Source of the DNA: Thereva unica
Taxonomy: Eukaryota; Arthropoda; Insecta; Diptera; Therevidae
Assembly: GCA_949987705.1 (NCBI GenBank)
Contig: OX465282.1
Location: forward strand, 81,208,070 to 81,272,069
Direction: 5' to 3'
DNA length: 64,000 nt
Under the pieces are notes generated by a model that worked only from the letters and a program-made list of their open reading frames with translations, was not told the origin of the DNA and searched no databases. Shown one piece after another: positions 9,851 through 21,187 of the stretch (position 1 is the stretch's first letter; every line of letters starts with the position of its first letter). Position numbers and translations under genes: made by a program.

Positions 9851-12045
9851 CGAAGTTTTTACGTGACAACGTCTTCTCTTTCTGAACTTCTCTATACTGA
9901 ATCTGGGTAATTCTGTTAAGGATAGGACGATGATATGAGAAATATGAAATGAAAGGAAGTGTTTCCATTGTGATGTGCCTTGCGAAAGTCAAGTCGATGA
10001 TTGTTCCTTTTAATGTAGTTGACTTAGAAACATCTGATACGCATTCGAGATTGTACATATCTCTCATGAATTTGAGAAACCTGTCGTCAGTCTTCACATT
10101 GGTGTTGAAATCACCACACAGAAGGACTGGTATGCTAGAATCAACTTCCAGGAACGGATGCACGGACTGACTGTTGTGAACATACGGATTGAGTCCTTGG
10201 GATAGTAATATTCCGATGTCCTGCAACCTAGCTCCTGGATTAATATATACAGCGCTGAGCACAAACTTGAAGATAGTATCAGCGGTAAAGCAAGTAACTT
10301 CAGCCAAGCACATGTCACCTGCAGTTACGATGTGACGAGCTGCGTCTGTAATCGCAATTTGGACTACTTTTGCTGTAGATGTCGATGATAATTTGCGATA
10401 GATCACTACTCCACCAGCTGCGTTGGTATCTGAGTTTGTTTGATTGTTCTTTCTGGATATGCACTCATAATCCTTGATTGGAACTGGTTCACGATTGTCT
10501 CGCATCCACGTTTCGGTCAGTACTAAATAGTCAGATCTTGGTATCACTATATCCGTTTCCATGTCCATGGCGTGGGCGCTTAAACTTTGACAGTTGATGT
10601 TCGTCACGATAGTTTGTCCAGCGTCGGTAGCGTCATCACAAAATTTTACTGCTTTTTTGGTGATTGTGTTGAGAGGGTGTCGACCAAGTCGATTGTATTC
10701 ATCGCGGATATCTCGCGTAGTGTCTGAGTCGTTTTCCTGTCGACCATGTTTGAAATTGAAGCAAGAATCCTTGTCCGTAATGATGTGCAAGCCGTTGATA
10801 CTCGTTACGCGACTCATGGCCACATACACCAATTGTTGTGGTTGCTTGGGAGAGTACTTATAAACGATGACTTCAAATGTCCCACCTTGGGACTTGTGGA
10901 TCGTAATGGCACAAGCAGGCACGCATGGAAACTGTTTTCGTTTGCATTTCACTGATTTAGACAGTGTAATGTTAACAATCTTTTTGTACACTGGTACCCA
11001 ATCGACGAACAAAGTATTTGGTTTGCTAAGCACATGTGGTCGACATTTGATTTTGGCTTTGGCACCCGTATTTTTGTCTGGGAACTCAAACCAAAGAGTG
11101 ATGATAACATCTTTGGTTGGCGGCAAAGTTTGCTTGTCGATGGACCTGCTGCGGCAGAATGGTCATCTGCGTTGGCCGGTTGACGTTCGATGTGTCGCAA
11201 GGTTCCAATAGCACCGTTAACCAATCCATCCGAAACATCGATGTTAGAGGTAATCATGTAAGGATACCCTTCTGCTAATGGCAACATGTATGGCAATCCG
11301 TCCGTCTCCAAAACCGACATCTTGTGAAGTTGCCCTTGATACTGGCGCTTTTCAGAATTATCTGAATATCCAAGCATAACATCAGTGGTGATACAGTTGT
11401 GTGCGTTGTTAATTGCACTTCGATTGTAAGATTCAACTTCTTCGTTACTGTAATACAACCGAACAGCGTTGGGAACGTTCTCTTTGCACCAGGATTCGCT
11501 ATTGTGCCTGGACTCAATAAGTGCGATGTTATTGAGAGTCCATTTCCAATTTTGGTGAGAATCGAGGAAATCCGCTCGTCAGTTTGTCGTACAACACGTA
11601 CCAGTGGAAAGTATTTGATGCTTTGCCACAGTACAGTTCCACCCTGTTGGTTGCCTGGTACTGCGTAACACGGAAGGGCACGTACCGGTGGTAGCTGTCT
11701 AAAATCTCCGCACAAGATCACATAAATGCCTCCAAATGGTTGGTCGTAAATACCGGTAATCTGCTGCAGTCGGTAATTCATTTTACCGAGTATAGCGGCA
11801 CTCATCATGCTGATCTCGCCGATGAAAACAGCTCTCACGCCAACGAACATATTTCTATAGGCTTGCAACGTTTCGGTGGATAGAAGTTGTTGAACTCTAG
11901 AAGTTGTGATACGAAACGCTGAGTGAACTGCCGTTCCACCAAGAGGGGCTGCTGCTTTACCGGTGCTCGCACAAGCTACGTAGGCGTTGTTAAGTGAGTT
12001 GTGATTTTGAGTGTAACGATTGTAACAAATGTTGAAGAGGTTTAA
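9851..12045 (-). pseudogene. Helentron-type Helitron copy B: helicase C-terminal part plus EEP endonuclease
   Basis: On the minus strand, from 12045 down, the frames read STGKAAAPLGG (a helicase motif after Walker A), an IGEISMMS Walker B, CGDFRQLPP, YPYMITSNIDVSDGLVNG, ITIHKSQGGTF and YVAMSRVTS, all of the Helitron SF1/Pif1-like helicase. The same frame then runs into an apurinic-type endonuclease (LTETWM, LLCGDFNTN). The helicase-endonuclease order defines Helentrons. The Rep domain and Walker A are missing (5' truncation near 12045). At least two frameshifts (11.0-11.5 kb) split the helicase. Walker B has Gly where Asp is expected (IGEISM), and the endonuclease has SYHRP instead of SDHRP. 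It is a dead copy, distinct in sequence from copy A. Confidence 0.88.
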
Positions 12046-12731
12046 ACACAATCTAAACTCGAGATTTGTAATATCGTTAAACCTTATTTCAAGTTATAAA
12101 TAATCTGTCATTTAATTAATGTTAATTTAATTGTGTTTAAATGTGATTGTTGTAAATGACATTAATCTAATCACTTTACTATTTCATGACATACTCAGTA
12201 GACGAAAACTTACCGTACGTCGTTCATTGTGAATGGACGTCAGCATCTGAGTGTGACATGTTTTTCGTAAATGCCTTCTAGCTGCACCGATTTATAAGAC
12301 GTTGTCACGTCAAAAGAAAGTTATATAGGAGAGAGGATCTGAAGGAAAAAGAATGGGGTTCAGATTTCTCTTTTTCCAGACACTCTAATTCCCTCAACAC
12401 TAATAAGAAACAAGCACACATGAGTTACTGCCTTGTTAACGACATTTTCACAATTAAAATTTCATGCAATTAAATGCCGACTAAAATATTTGATTAACAG
12501 AAACGACGTCATGCAAAAATATTTTATGCAAGGAAAAATTGCACGTCGAGACGCAGGGTAAGAATACTTGATATAATGAAGTGTATAAGGTCCAAAAATT
12601 CAATACCGAGGGATAATTCTAATTTGTTAATGCGAAGTGTGACGAACAGTGACTAATGGTATGCGATGCAGCTACCTGCGTCGAGACTTTTTCTGTTACA
12701 GAGCAGGCATACATATTTGAAATAAAAAAGT
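12046..12731. other. Intergenic sequence without recognisable genes
   Basis: AT-rich; short inverted words are present (for example CGTCGAGAC near 12543 and GCGTCGAGAC near 12676) but no coding signal. It may hold decayed repeats. Confidence 0.4.
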
Positions 12732-12952
12732 AAACTAGTTGGGATGTGGGTTCGACCCTTTCGGTCCACACGATCAACTTCCCAGTATGATGGATGTTTA
12801 ATATTATGATTGGATATTTTAATAATAAATGAACAATAGGCAATATAGAATATATGTATAATACCGAGAATTTGTCACAATTGTTTATCAATATTTTCGC
12901 TAAAATGTCAAACTAAATGTGCGCACTTACAAGATTAGGTATTAATGTTTTT

Positions 12953-13590
12953 CGGCACCTCAATGAAGTCGATATAGTTTTTAGTTCGCGAGGTATCGTG
13001 CAGGTACAAAAATCACTTAAGTCATTTAAACCAAAAAAACCGCTGGACGAATATTATAAAAAAAATTTCAGATTATATTGTCGCTAATACGCTTCGAACG
13101 GCACCTCAAGTAAGTCAATATCTTTTGTGGTTCGGGCCATAACGTGCAGGTAGAAAAATCACTTACGCCGCTTAAACAAAAAAACCGCTAGACCGAATTT
13201 TATGAAAATCTTTTCAGATCATATTTTGGTTAATACTCCTCGAACGGCATGTCAACTAAGTCGATATCTTTTATAGTTCGCGCGATATCGTGCAGGTACA
13301 AAAATCACTTATGTCATTTAAACCAAAAAACCGCTCGACCGAATATTATAAAAATCTTTTCAGATTATATTGTCGCTAATACGCTTCGAACGGCACCTCA
13401 AGTAAGTAAATATCTTTCGTAGTTCGGGCGATATCGTGCAGGTACAAAAATCACTTACGTCGCTTAAACAAAAAAACGGCTGGACCGAATCTCATGAAAA
13501 TCTTTTCAGATCATATTTCGGTTAATACGCTTCGAACGACACCTCAACGAAGTCGATATCAGTTTTGGTTCGCGCGATATCGTGCAGGAA
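12953..13590. repeat. 146-bp tandem repeat, ABAB order, in copy 1
   Basis: The anchor CGAACGGCACCTCAA recurs at 13095, 13241, 13387 and 13533, exactly 146 bp apart, with a first partial anchor (CGGCACCTCAA) at 12953. Units alternate: type B has CATTTAAACCAAAAAA and ATTATATTGTCGCTAATAC; type A has CGCTTAAACAAAAAAAC and ATCATATT(T/C)(T/C)GGTTAATAC. The true period is therefore a 292-bp dimer. Confidence 0.9.
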
Positions 13591-13608
13591 AAAATGACCA
13601 CATCCGTA

Positions 13609-13611
<3 letters not shown>

Positions 13612-13642
<31 letters not shown>

Positions 13643-13643
13643 T
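13612..13643. repeat. (CA)n microsatellite
   Basis: An uninterrupted run of about 15 CA units inside element copy 1. The second copy has only about four units at the matching place (near 15050), so the tract has changed length since the copies separated. Confidence 0.9.
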
Positions 13644-13765
13644 ACTTCCTCCCAATTTTTTGCTTAAAATGCTCCTGGGACCTTGAAAGATGAAAATACG
13701 TTGAAATTTTCGATTTCGATTTTCGGACCGATTACAATAACTTCCTATACTGGGAAGTTAAAAAA

Positions 13766-14151
13766 ACATTTATTAAGGTAGGCCTACACGGAACGGTAGA
13801 TCGTTGCGTGTTAACTCAAATGTTCAGCTTGCACAGTCCAAAATGTATGGATTGTACCAAATATGTCTCGGTGATGCTCGATCACTTGCTCCTTCGACCT
13901 TATCATAATCGATGTATGATAACATAATATAACGCGTAGATAAGTATAAATATTATGCGCAATAACTAATGGAGGTAATTTCCACTCATTCTATTTACAC
14001 AATTCCACTTGCGCCAGGCAATTTGCAAAATTAAATCGTTGCGTATGAACCTACCTTTACGAGAAGTATGACACGCTGCCGTCGATAAGAACCGAGACAG
14101 TAGTTGAATGGTTATGATACATGTATTTACGCATTTTCGGAGTTATTTATA
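13766..14151. other. Spacer between the two Helentron-like repeats
   Basis: Bounded by AAGGTAGG (near 13784) and CCTACCTT (near 14051), with ATCGTTGCGT words near both ends, so it may hold a small inverted-repeat MITE. No coding signal. Confidence 0.35.
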
Positions 14152-15182
14152 AAACTAGTTGGGATGTGGGTTCGACCCGTTCGGTCCACACGATCAACTT
14201 CCCAGTATGATGGATGTTGAATATTATGATTGGATATTTTAATAATAAATGAACAATAGGCAATATAGAATATATATATAATACTTGTCACAATTTTTTA
14301 TCAATATTTTCGCTAAAATGTCAAACTAAATGTGCGCACCTACAAGATTAGGATGACGAAAATGAATATAAAATTGATGTGTTTATGTTTTTCGGCACCT
14401 CAATGAAGTCGTAGTTTTTAGTTCGCGCGGTATCGTGCAGGTACAAAAATCACTTAAGTCATTTAAACCAAAAAACCGCTGGACGGAATATTATAAAAAT
14501 CTTTTCAGATTATATTGTCGCTAATACGCTTCGAACGGCACCTCAAGTAAGTCAATATCTTTTATGGTTCGGGCCATATCGTTCAGGTACAAAAATCACT
14601 TACGCCGCTTAAACAAAAAAACGGCTCGACCGAATTTTATGAAAATCTTTTCAGATCATATTTTGGTTAATACTCTTCGAACGGCACGTCAACTAAGTCG
14701 ATACCTTTTATAGTTCGCGGGATATCGTGCAGGTACAACAATCACTTAAGTCATTTAAACCAAAAAACCGCTGGACCGAATATTATAAAAATCTTTTCAG
14801 ATTATATTGTCGCTAATACGCTTCGAACGGCACCTCAAGTAAGTCAATATCTTTCGTGGTTCGGGCGATATCGTGCAGGTACAAAAATCACTTACGTCGC
14901 TTAATCAAAAAAACGGCTGGACCGAATTTCATGTAAATCTTTTCAGATCATATTTCGGTTGATACGCTTCGAACTACACCTCAACGAAGTCGATATCAGT
15001 TTTGGTTCGCGCGATATCGTGCACCACATGACCACATCCATACGAACATACACACACACATACTTCCTCCCAATTTTTTGCTTAAAATGCTCCTGGGACC
15101 TTGAAAGATAAAAATACGTTGAAATTTTCGATTTCGATTTTCGGACCGATTACAATAACTTCCTATACTGGGAAGTTAAAAA
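14152..15182 (+). mobile_element. Non-autonomous Helentron-like element (HINE/DINE-type), copy 2
   Basis: Same start (AAACTAGTTGGGATGTGGG), same sub-terminal repeats (AACTTCCCAGTAT at 14196; mirror near 15166-15178) and the same 3' hairpin plus A-run as copy 1. The core again has 146-bp units with anchors at 14532, 14678, 14824 and 14970, in the same A/B order. The two copies are direct repeats about 1.42 kb apart. Confidence 0.6.
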
Positions 15183-15703
15183 GACGAAAATCACACAAAC
15201 AGAAAATCGTTGTACATGCCCATATATGACTATATTGTGAAGCAAATCTGCACCCTCGACAAGCGTACTCCTTCCTCCTAGCTTCTTTCTGAGTACTAAG
15301 GAATGCATCATATTTTTCCCTTCTGGTAGGCATTGTACAATTTACTTCTGAATGCCTTAATTGAGAATCACTGATTCAATTTCCCGCTGGGGGGCAATCC
15401 GTGCCAGTGTTCGCCGGGCGGAGCTGCCATATGAAGTAACATATTTCATTTTCGAAATTCAAATGCAAGTTGGCATTAGATACACGACGCCAAAAAAGTG
15501 TTTTTTTTTAGTATAATTTAAAAGTACTATCATAGACACCATTGGTTTTTTGACGTGACAACTTCTAATAAAACGGTTAGCCGGAATGCCCAAGCGACAA
15601 AGCGTCGCATTACCGTGTGAGTGGGCGTGGCTTACGCTTCATGTAGTAGTGGCTACTCGTTGAATGTGTGTTAGTGGCGTCACTTACGCTGTATCACAAC
15701 CTT
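15183..15703. other. Intergenic sequence without recognisable genes
   Basis: No ORF with family resemblance and no strong repeat structure seen on either strand. Confidence 0.4.
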
Positions 15704-16129
15704 CCCAGTAGGAAAATATTGCACGTATTACCATAAGAAGTGCTGATATAACTACGTCTTTCTGGTGTAAATATTCACGCCCGCATTACTCCTCTGGAAC
15801 CTATTCTAACCCTGCTTCCAGAGAATCGAGCAGGCAAGGAGTAGATTGGTCCTTCTGTGGTATAATGGCTAATGCGTGTGTGAAGAAATAAAACAAAACG
15901 AGGCGACGACGTCGTCAGATCGACGCGATTTGTTCTCTCTTGTTCAGGTTGAACGAAATTTAGAAACAGTGTAGTTAGTGAGTCAGTGACGACAGTGCAG
16001 TTTGGTTTTATTTCATCACGAAATTAATTTATTTCATAACAACCAACATTGTCCTAGATGATGTTTTTACAGTAAATATTTTTCCATTTGAAATAATAGT
16101 TTTACTGATTTTTCTATTTTTTTAAACAG

Positions 16130-16254
16130 AAGCTGCTGCCAAAGACACCATAACTAGGGCTAACTACGTTGTGGAGTTAAAGAAAGGATTTAAGGCTGCA
16201 AAAAACAAATTCCATAAGGAAAAATGTTTGCGGAAAATAAACATAAAGGAATAA
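16130..16254 (+). CDS. Possible terminal exon of an unknown gene (about 40 codons)
   Basis: A pyrimidine-rich tract and CAG (16127-16129) precede an open segment ending in TAA at 16252-16254. Its product is Lys/Ala-rich and probably helical (ITRANYVVELKKGF, AAKNKFHKEK). A 3' splice site, balanced codon use and an in-frame stop suggest a real or former last exon. No upstream exon was found in 15.7-16.1 kb. I do not recognise the family. It may belong to the TIR-bounded unit that encloses it. Confidence 0.35.
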
Positions 16255-16454
16255 TTTTTTAATATGAATGAATGAATTTAATGAAAATTGTTTTTCTGAA
16301 GTAATTTTTTTTAATTATTTAATGAATTATTGTTATTTATTTTTAAATGAAGAGATATTTTTGCAATTAATTGTTATTGAATGGAAAAAATATATATTTT
16401 TTTAAAATCATTTTCACATTATAAATCCCATCAAATTATTTCAACTCCGCATAA

Positions 16455-16660
16455 AACCCATTCACAGCAAGTGGTGTATGTAGAAATTCTATGCAAGTAA
16501 TTCTAAAACCAATTCACAGCAAGTGGTTATTGTAGAAACGCTATATTAGTATTTCTAAAACCAATTCAGAGAAAGTGATTATTGTAGAAATGCTATATAA
16601 GTACTTCTGCAATCACTTATACATGACTATTTCTATAATCACTTCCAATACGGCAAAATA
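16455..16660. repeat. 52-bp tandem repeat grading into an inverted repeat
   Basis: ATTCACAGCAAGTGGT and its variants occur at 16461, 16513 and 16565 (52-bp period). The third unit is followed by its partial reverse complement (CTATTTCTATAATCACTT), giving a hairpin near 16570-16645. Confidence 0.7.
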
Positions 16661-16788
16661 TACACTAGTTGCCTCCAGTCTCATCGCGTATAAAAAAGAA
16701 GAAGGAAAAGAATCCAGTGGGGAAGCACTGCTACTTCTCTAAGAAGTAGTTATAGAATTGCTTTGAAGACCTGATTTTTCCTACTGGG

Positions 16789-17059
16789 TTCTATATTACA
16801 AGCCATGCTCATTTAACTAGCACACACACATTGAAACGTTTCATGGTCCGGGTTTTGTTTTTGTCTGCTGCTGTCAGATTGTCATAATGACTAATGAGAT
16901 TGAGGTTATTAGTGACTTTTTAGTTTTTTTTATTGTTTTACTAAAAAATATAGTTAAATAGTGAACTAAATAAAATAATAAAATAAATAATAATAGTGAG
17001 TGTTTTGGGAATAGTGAAAGTGTTTTGTCTGTTGTATTTAGAAAGATAAACAGATTTAG
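16789..17059. other. AT-rich spacer
   Basis: No coding signal; short CA and A/T runs only. Confidence 0.4.
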
Positions 17060-18035
17060 GCCCGTATTTACCGGCCTGGATATATCCGCGTCAAATTGTA
17101 TAGAAAAGTTTTGAACTATTTTTTTTGTTTGTTTAGTGAAATAATTATGTTAAAAAAAGATATTCACGCATTATACCTGAAAACATTTAAATTAAAACGA
17201 TGGCATAAAAGTGATACCTAAAAAATTATGAATTTTAGTGCGATTTTAGTGTTTTTTTACGGTGTCTTACAGTGGGACTTAGTACAAAAAAGAAACTATT
17301 TTATTTATGTAAACCTCATGTGATTTGATTAAAGAAATTAAAAAACATTATATGAGTAAGAGTGTTTATTGTAACTTGCACTTTGTTCACATTTGCGGTG
17401 GTAATGACGTGTTCCATTAGGAAAAAAATGTTGAGTTTTTCATGTTGTGCGGTAGTAATTATTAAAAATATAATTGCAGAAAAATGTGAAAGAAAGTGCT
17501 AAAGTTATTGTTTTGATTGCCATTGAAATTGAGGCACATTCAGTGCATTTATAAAGGTTTTATCATGGATATAAAGACATTACAGATTTTGCCGATTACT
17601 GCTATATACACAGCCTAGAATGTTTTTATATCCAAGATTAAATATTTATGCATAAATGCACTAAATATGCCAAAATTTAAATGGCAATCAAAACAATAAC
17701 TTTAGCACTTTCTTTCACATATTTCTGCACTTACATTTTTAATAAATACACCATAATTAACATACTAATCACTTTGAAATCACTGGCAATTCGATTATCA
17801 CTGAAGGCCCACTGCAAGACACTAAAAAAACACTAAAATCGCACTAAAATTCATAATTTTTAGATATCACTTCTATGCCAACGTTTTAATTTAATTGTTT
17901 TCAGGCATATTGGGTGAATAACTTTCTTTTAACATACTTATTTCACTAAACAAACAAACAAAAAATAATTCAAAAATCCACTTTCGCATACAATTTGACA
18001 GTAAACGAATATGGCATCCGGACCACTGATTAACA
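17060..18035. repeat. Large imperfect inverted repeat upstream of Helentron copy A
   Basis: Left-arm words such as ATGAATTTTAGTGCGATTTT (17229), TGTTTGTTTAGTGAAATAA (17128) and AGAAAGTGCTAAAGTTATTG (17490) return as reverse complements at about 17836, 17940 and 17692. The arms are roughly 400 bp with indels, and the spacer is about 150 bp. It ends about 85 bp before the first Helitron codon. It could be a foldback transposon or two head-to-head copies of a leader. Confidence 0.7.
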
Positions 18036-18120
18036 CACACACACAACTACCGTACATGGCTTTCTTTATAGAAGGTTGTGGCTGTATGTATAGTGTTGTC
18101 GTAAAAATAAACGTGTTAAG

Positions 18121-20659
18121 ATGTCTAATAAGCGATCGGTGAAATCTAATAAAGAGAAGCAAAGTGAATATCGCAAGCGTGTTACATTGAATGAAACTGC
18201 GGAAGAATATATCAAGCGCGGAAAGAGTATAACAAGGAAAGACAAAAGGAATACCGACAGCGCAAAAAGATAGCGACATCAAGTGTGTTGACAACAATTA
18301 ATACTAATATAATAGCGAGAATCATGCTGACTCCATAGTTCATCAAGCAGAATTCAGAAATCTGATTTATAAGTCAACATTAAATGATTGGAAAATAAGA
18401 TGGGCAAGACCAATATCAAGATTTGAAGCAACGTTTACAAATAACGAGTTTGGACATGCTTGTTCGGTGTGTGACAGACTTTGGTTTGCAAATGATCTGA
18501 AAGAAATAACGGAAACTCAAAAGAAAGTAATATTTAAATGGTGTATGAAAGAAAAGACTGATTTTAAAGAATCTGAATACATAAAGGTATGCAGCAGTTG
18601 TAAAACGTCTCTGAATAAAAATATTCTGCCAAAGATGGCAAAACTGAATGGATTTTACTATCCGCCTAAACCAGCAAATTTACCGCCGTTGGACCCAATA
18701 AGCGAACGACTTATTTCACGTTTATGCAACTTAGACGACTGAGATACAACTTCTCCTACGGTATAATCGGTCAAGTTATTAATGTACCAGTTGACGTTGA
18801 TAAAATGGTGAAATGTTTACCACGACGATTGAACGATGATCAAGTTATTAATGTTAATATTAAACGACATCTTGCTCATAAGTCAAGTTACATCAAAGGA
18901 TATATGTGCAAAGCAACTGTAAAAAGTTGGCTGAAAGTACTGCAAAACTCGTCGCTCTACAAACTGTACGGAATAACAGTTGATTTGTCAAAATTGAATT
19001 ACGAAAATGAATCTGATGTTGGACATTTGACTCACGATGAAGAAAATGTTACGATCGAGGGGATTTCTTCGGAGACCAACTCGGATTCTAATATTTTAGC
19101 ATCGATTCAACATACCGTAGTGTGGAACGAGGATGAATGCCTGTACATTGCTCCGGGACAAAAGTCAACGCCGCTTAATATAATATACGATCAACATGAA
19201 GAGGAGTTATCATTCCCCGGAATATAGTTTGGAGAACCTAGGCGATTCAACATGGGTGTATCTGTAACACCTTATATGATCGCAACAAGCGAAATCAGAA
19301 GAAGCGACAGAAGAGGATCCGTTTGTCAGAAAATATTGTACGTTGCAATGAAAATATTGCGCTTGCGGATGGTCGAAGGAGTGTATAATACATTCCGCAA
19401 TCTATCAGCTACGGAAGGTATTACTCGTCGGCAATTGGAAGATCCGGAATTCTTACAAGAATACGTAATGAAAAATTTAGCATTCATGAAGACGATACCA
19501 AATTCCGTGCAGTATTGGGCATCGCGTAAAAGAGACTTGTTTGCGATGATTCGACAGTTGGGTAAGCCGACAATCTTTCTAACTATAAGTGCCAACGAAA
19601 CGAGATGGACAAAGCTACTGGAAATATTTAAACGATTGAGTGACAAATATCCTACAAAATCTGTGGATGAGTTAAACTCTATAGAATGTTCTGATTTAGT
19701 TAGCGACGATCCGGTTGTGTGTTGTATATATTTCTACAAAATGGTCTGTGTGTTAATGAACATGCTGAAATCAAAACAAGCTTACAATCCATTTGGTCCG
19801 TACAACGTCTTGGATTACTTTATCCGCATCGAGTTCCAACATAGAGGAAGTCCTCATGCCCACATTTTACTGTGGCTTAATAACGATCATATACACACGT
19901 TTACGTGTACAAAGCGTGGCGAAGTAACTTGTAGATTTAACATTCCGTACTGGCCTATGACTGAAACTCGTGTACTCATTCCAATGCCAAAAATGGACCA
20001 TCGTCGTCGTGGTTTGCAAGAAAAGGCAAAACTCATGCGTCGGTTCAATACAATGGAGGACTTCTTAGCAGTCCACAATATGTATTGATAGCCAACAATA
20101 TCTTACAATTATACTTTCGACTCTTCGAAGACCAACTTTGATGTTTAAACGCAACTTTGATGAAATAATGACAAATACGTTCAATCCATATCTTGCTGGC
20201 GAAGTAAATTCAAACACAGACATACAATTCATACTCGATGAGTATAGCTGTGCTGAATATGTCGTTGAGTATATTAACAAATCTGCTAGCGGTATGGGAA
20301 ATCTTAGACGTGAACTAACAAGATGATGCAAGAAAACCCCGAACAAAGTTATGATGACCAATTGAAGCAGTTGAGTATAAAATTACTAAATGCGGTTGAA
20401 ATGTCCGCTCAAGAAGCAGCGTGGTATTTGTTGCGACAACCGATGAGCGAAACAAGTCGATATGTCGTTTATATACCAACCGTTTGGCCGACGGAAATAC
20501 AGCGATGACGAAAACGAAAGAAAGACTTGGATAAAGAAAATATCGACTTGGACAGTACTGATATTTGGACGAAGAACATAATTGAACGTTATGAGGAGCG
20601 ACCAAAATCTTTGGAATCTGTTTATCTGGCTGAATTTGCATCGTGGTATGCTACCGCTG
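18121..20659 (+). pseudogene. Helentron-type Helitron copy A, part 1: N-terminal region and Rep (HUH) domain
   Basis: The coding trace starts at ATG 18121 (MSNKRSVKSNKEKQ), shifts frame near 18215 and continues in a Lys/Arg-rich N-terminus. A CxxC region follows (HACSVCDRLWF, VCSSCKTSLN), then the Rep domain. Within 19252-20088 the HUH motif is EFQHRGSPHAHILLW, flanked by YWASRKRDLFAMI and GKPTIFLTISANETRW. A segment typical of the Rep-helicase linker (CAEYVVEYINKSASG, SAQEAAWYLL) follows. Frame breaks occur near 18735, 19228-19250, 20089, 20327 and 20508. The catalytic Tyr region could not be checked with confidence. The copy stops at the Transib-like insertion and resumes at 27317. Confidence 0.9.
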
Positions 20660-21012
20660 CACAGTGGGGCCCGCTCATAGAAGGTTCTGCTCAAAACTCA
20701 ATTTTCAAAAGTTGGAAATTTTTCAAAAAAATTGTATTATCGTAGTTGTAATAATGTATCAGATCACGTGTAAAAATATTAAGTCGCTGACTGCTATGAG
20801 TCATCGAGCGCATGAGCATAAAGTTCATAGTTTAGATAAAATAATACTTCTGCGAAAAAGGAATGCCAGTTTATGCGCGATATAAAAACATTAATTTCTA
20901 ACGTTTAACGATTAAATCTATGGAAGTGTATTATGTCGGTGATCAAGCAAGGTATGTTAATTCTTATTTAATTTTGTATTATATGATAAGTTCATTGGTT
21001 TATGATACAGGG

Positions 21013-21187
21013 TGTAAATAATTTACGAGGGAATAATAAAATACAACCGTTAAAATTTTAGTCTATTTATTTGGAAAAGAGAGTTAAGCAATCACCGCCG
21101 TTGTTATCGCAGGAAGAAGTGTTTTGAGCAAGTCCTTTCTATTTTATATCAGGAGCTAGTGTTACCAGCTCCGGAATATTTTTCACA
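21013..21187 (-). repeat. 3' LTR of Bel#1
   Basis: On the minus strand it starts TGTGAAAAATATTCC and ends ...TTATTTACA. A purine-rich tract (GGCCGGAGGA) lies directly upstream in the element, at 21188-21197, and serves as PPT. It has T at the position where the other LTR has C (near 21024). Confidence 0.95.

Larger units (their letters stand above)
12732..13765 (+). mobile_element. Non-autonomous Helentron-like element (HINE/DINE-type), copy 1
   Basis: A ~1.03-kb repeat, nearly the same as the copy at 14152-15182. It begins AAACTAGTTGGGATGTGGG and has sub-terminal inverted repeats AACTTCCCAGTAT (12776) and ATACTGGGAAGTT (13747-13759). The 3' end forms a short AACTTCC/GGGAAGTT hairpin followed by AAAAA. 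The core is a 146-bp tandem repeat and a (CA)n run. Sub-terminal repeats, a 3' hairpin and a core tandem repeat are the hallmarks of DINE-1/HINE elements, which depend on Helentrons. Two Helentron copies are in this window. No shared terminal sequence with those copies was shown, so the assignment is inference. Confidence 0.6.
15704..16788. mobile_element. Candidate DNA transposon bounded by CCCAGTAGGAAAA inverted repeats
   Basis: CCCAGTAGGAAAA (15704-15716) and TTTTCCTACTGGG (16776-16788) are perfect 13-bp inverted repeats 1.08 kb apart. Inside are one exon-like segment (16130-16254) and a 52-bp repeat set. No convincing TSD (TT on both sides at most). The superfamily is unknown; the CCC start recalls piggyBac, but no TTAA is present. 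Confidence 0.45.

Noticed and set aside
12740..12790. A tRNA gene at the GGTTCGACCC word
   Set aside because: No cloverleaf could be drawn: no A-box, anticodon arm or acceptor stem around the B-box-like word in either copy.
17938..18297. Minus-strand 119-aa hydrophobic ORF
   Set aside because: It spans the right arm of the inverted repeat and the antisense of the Helentron N-terminus; looks like a shadow.
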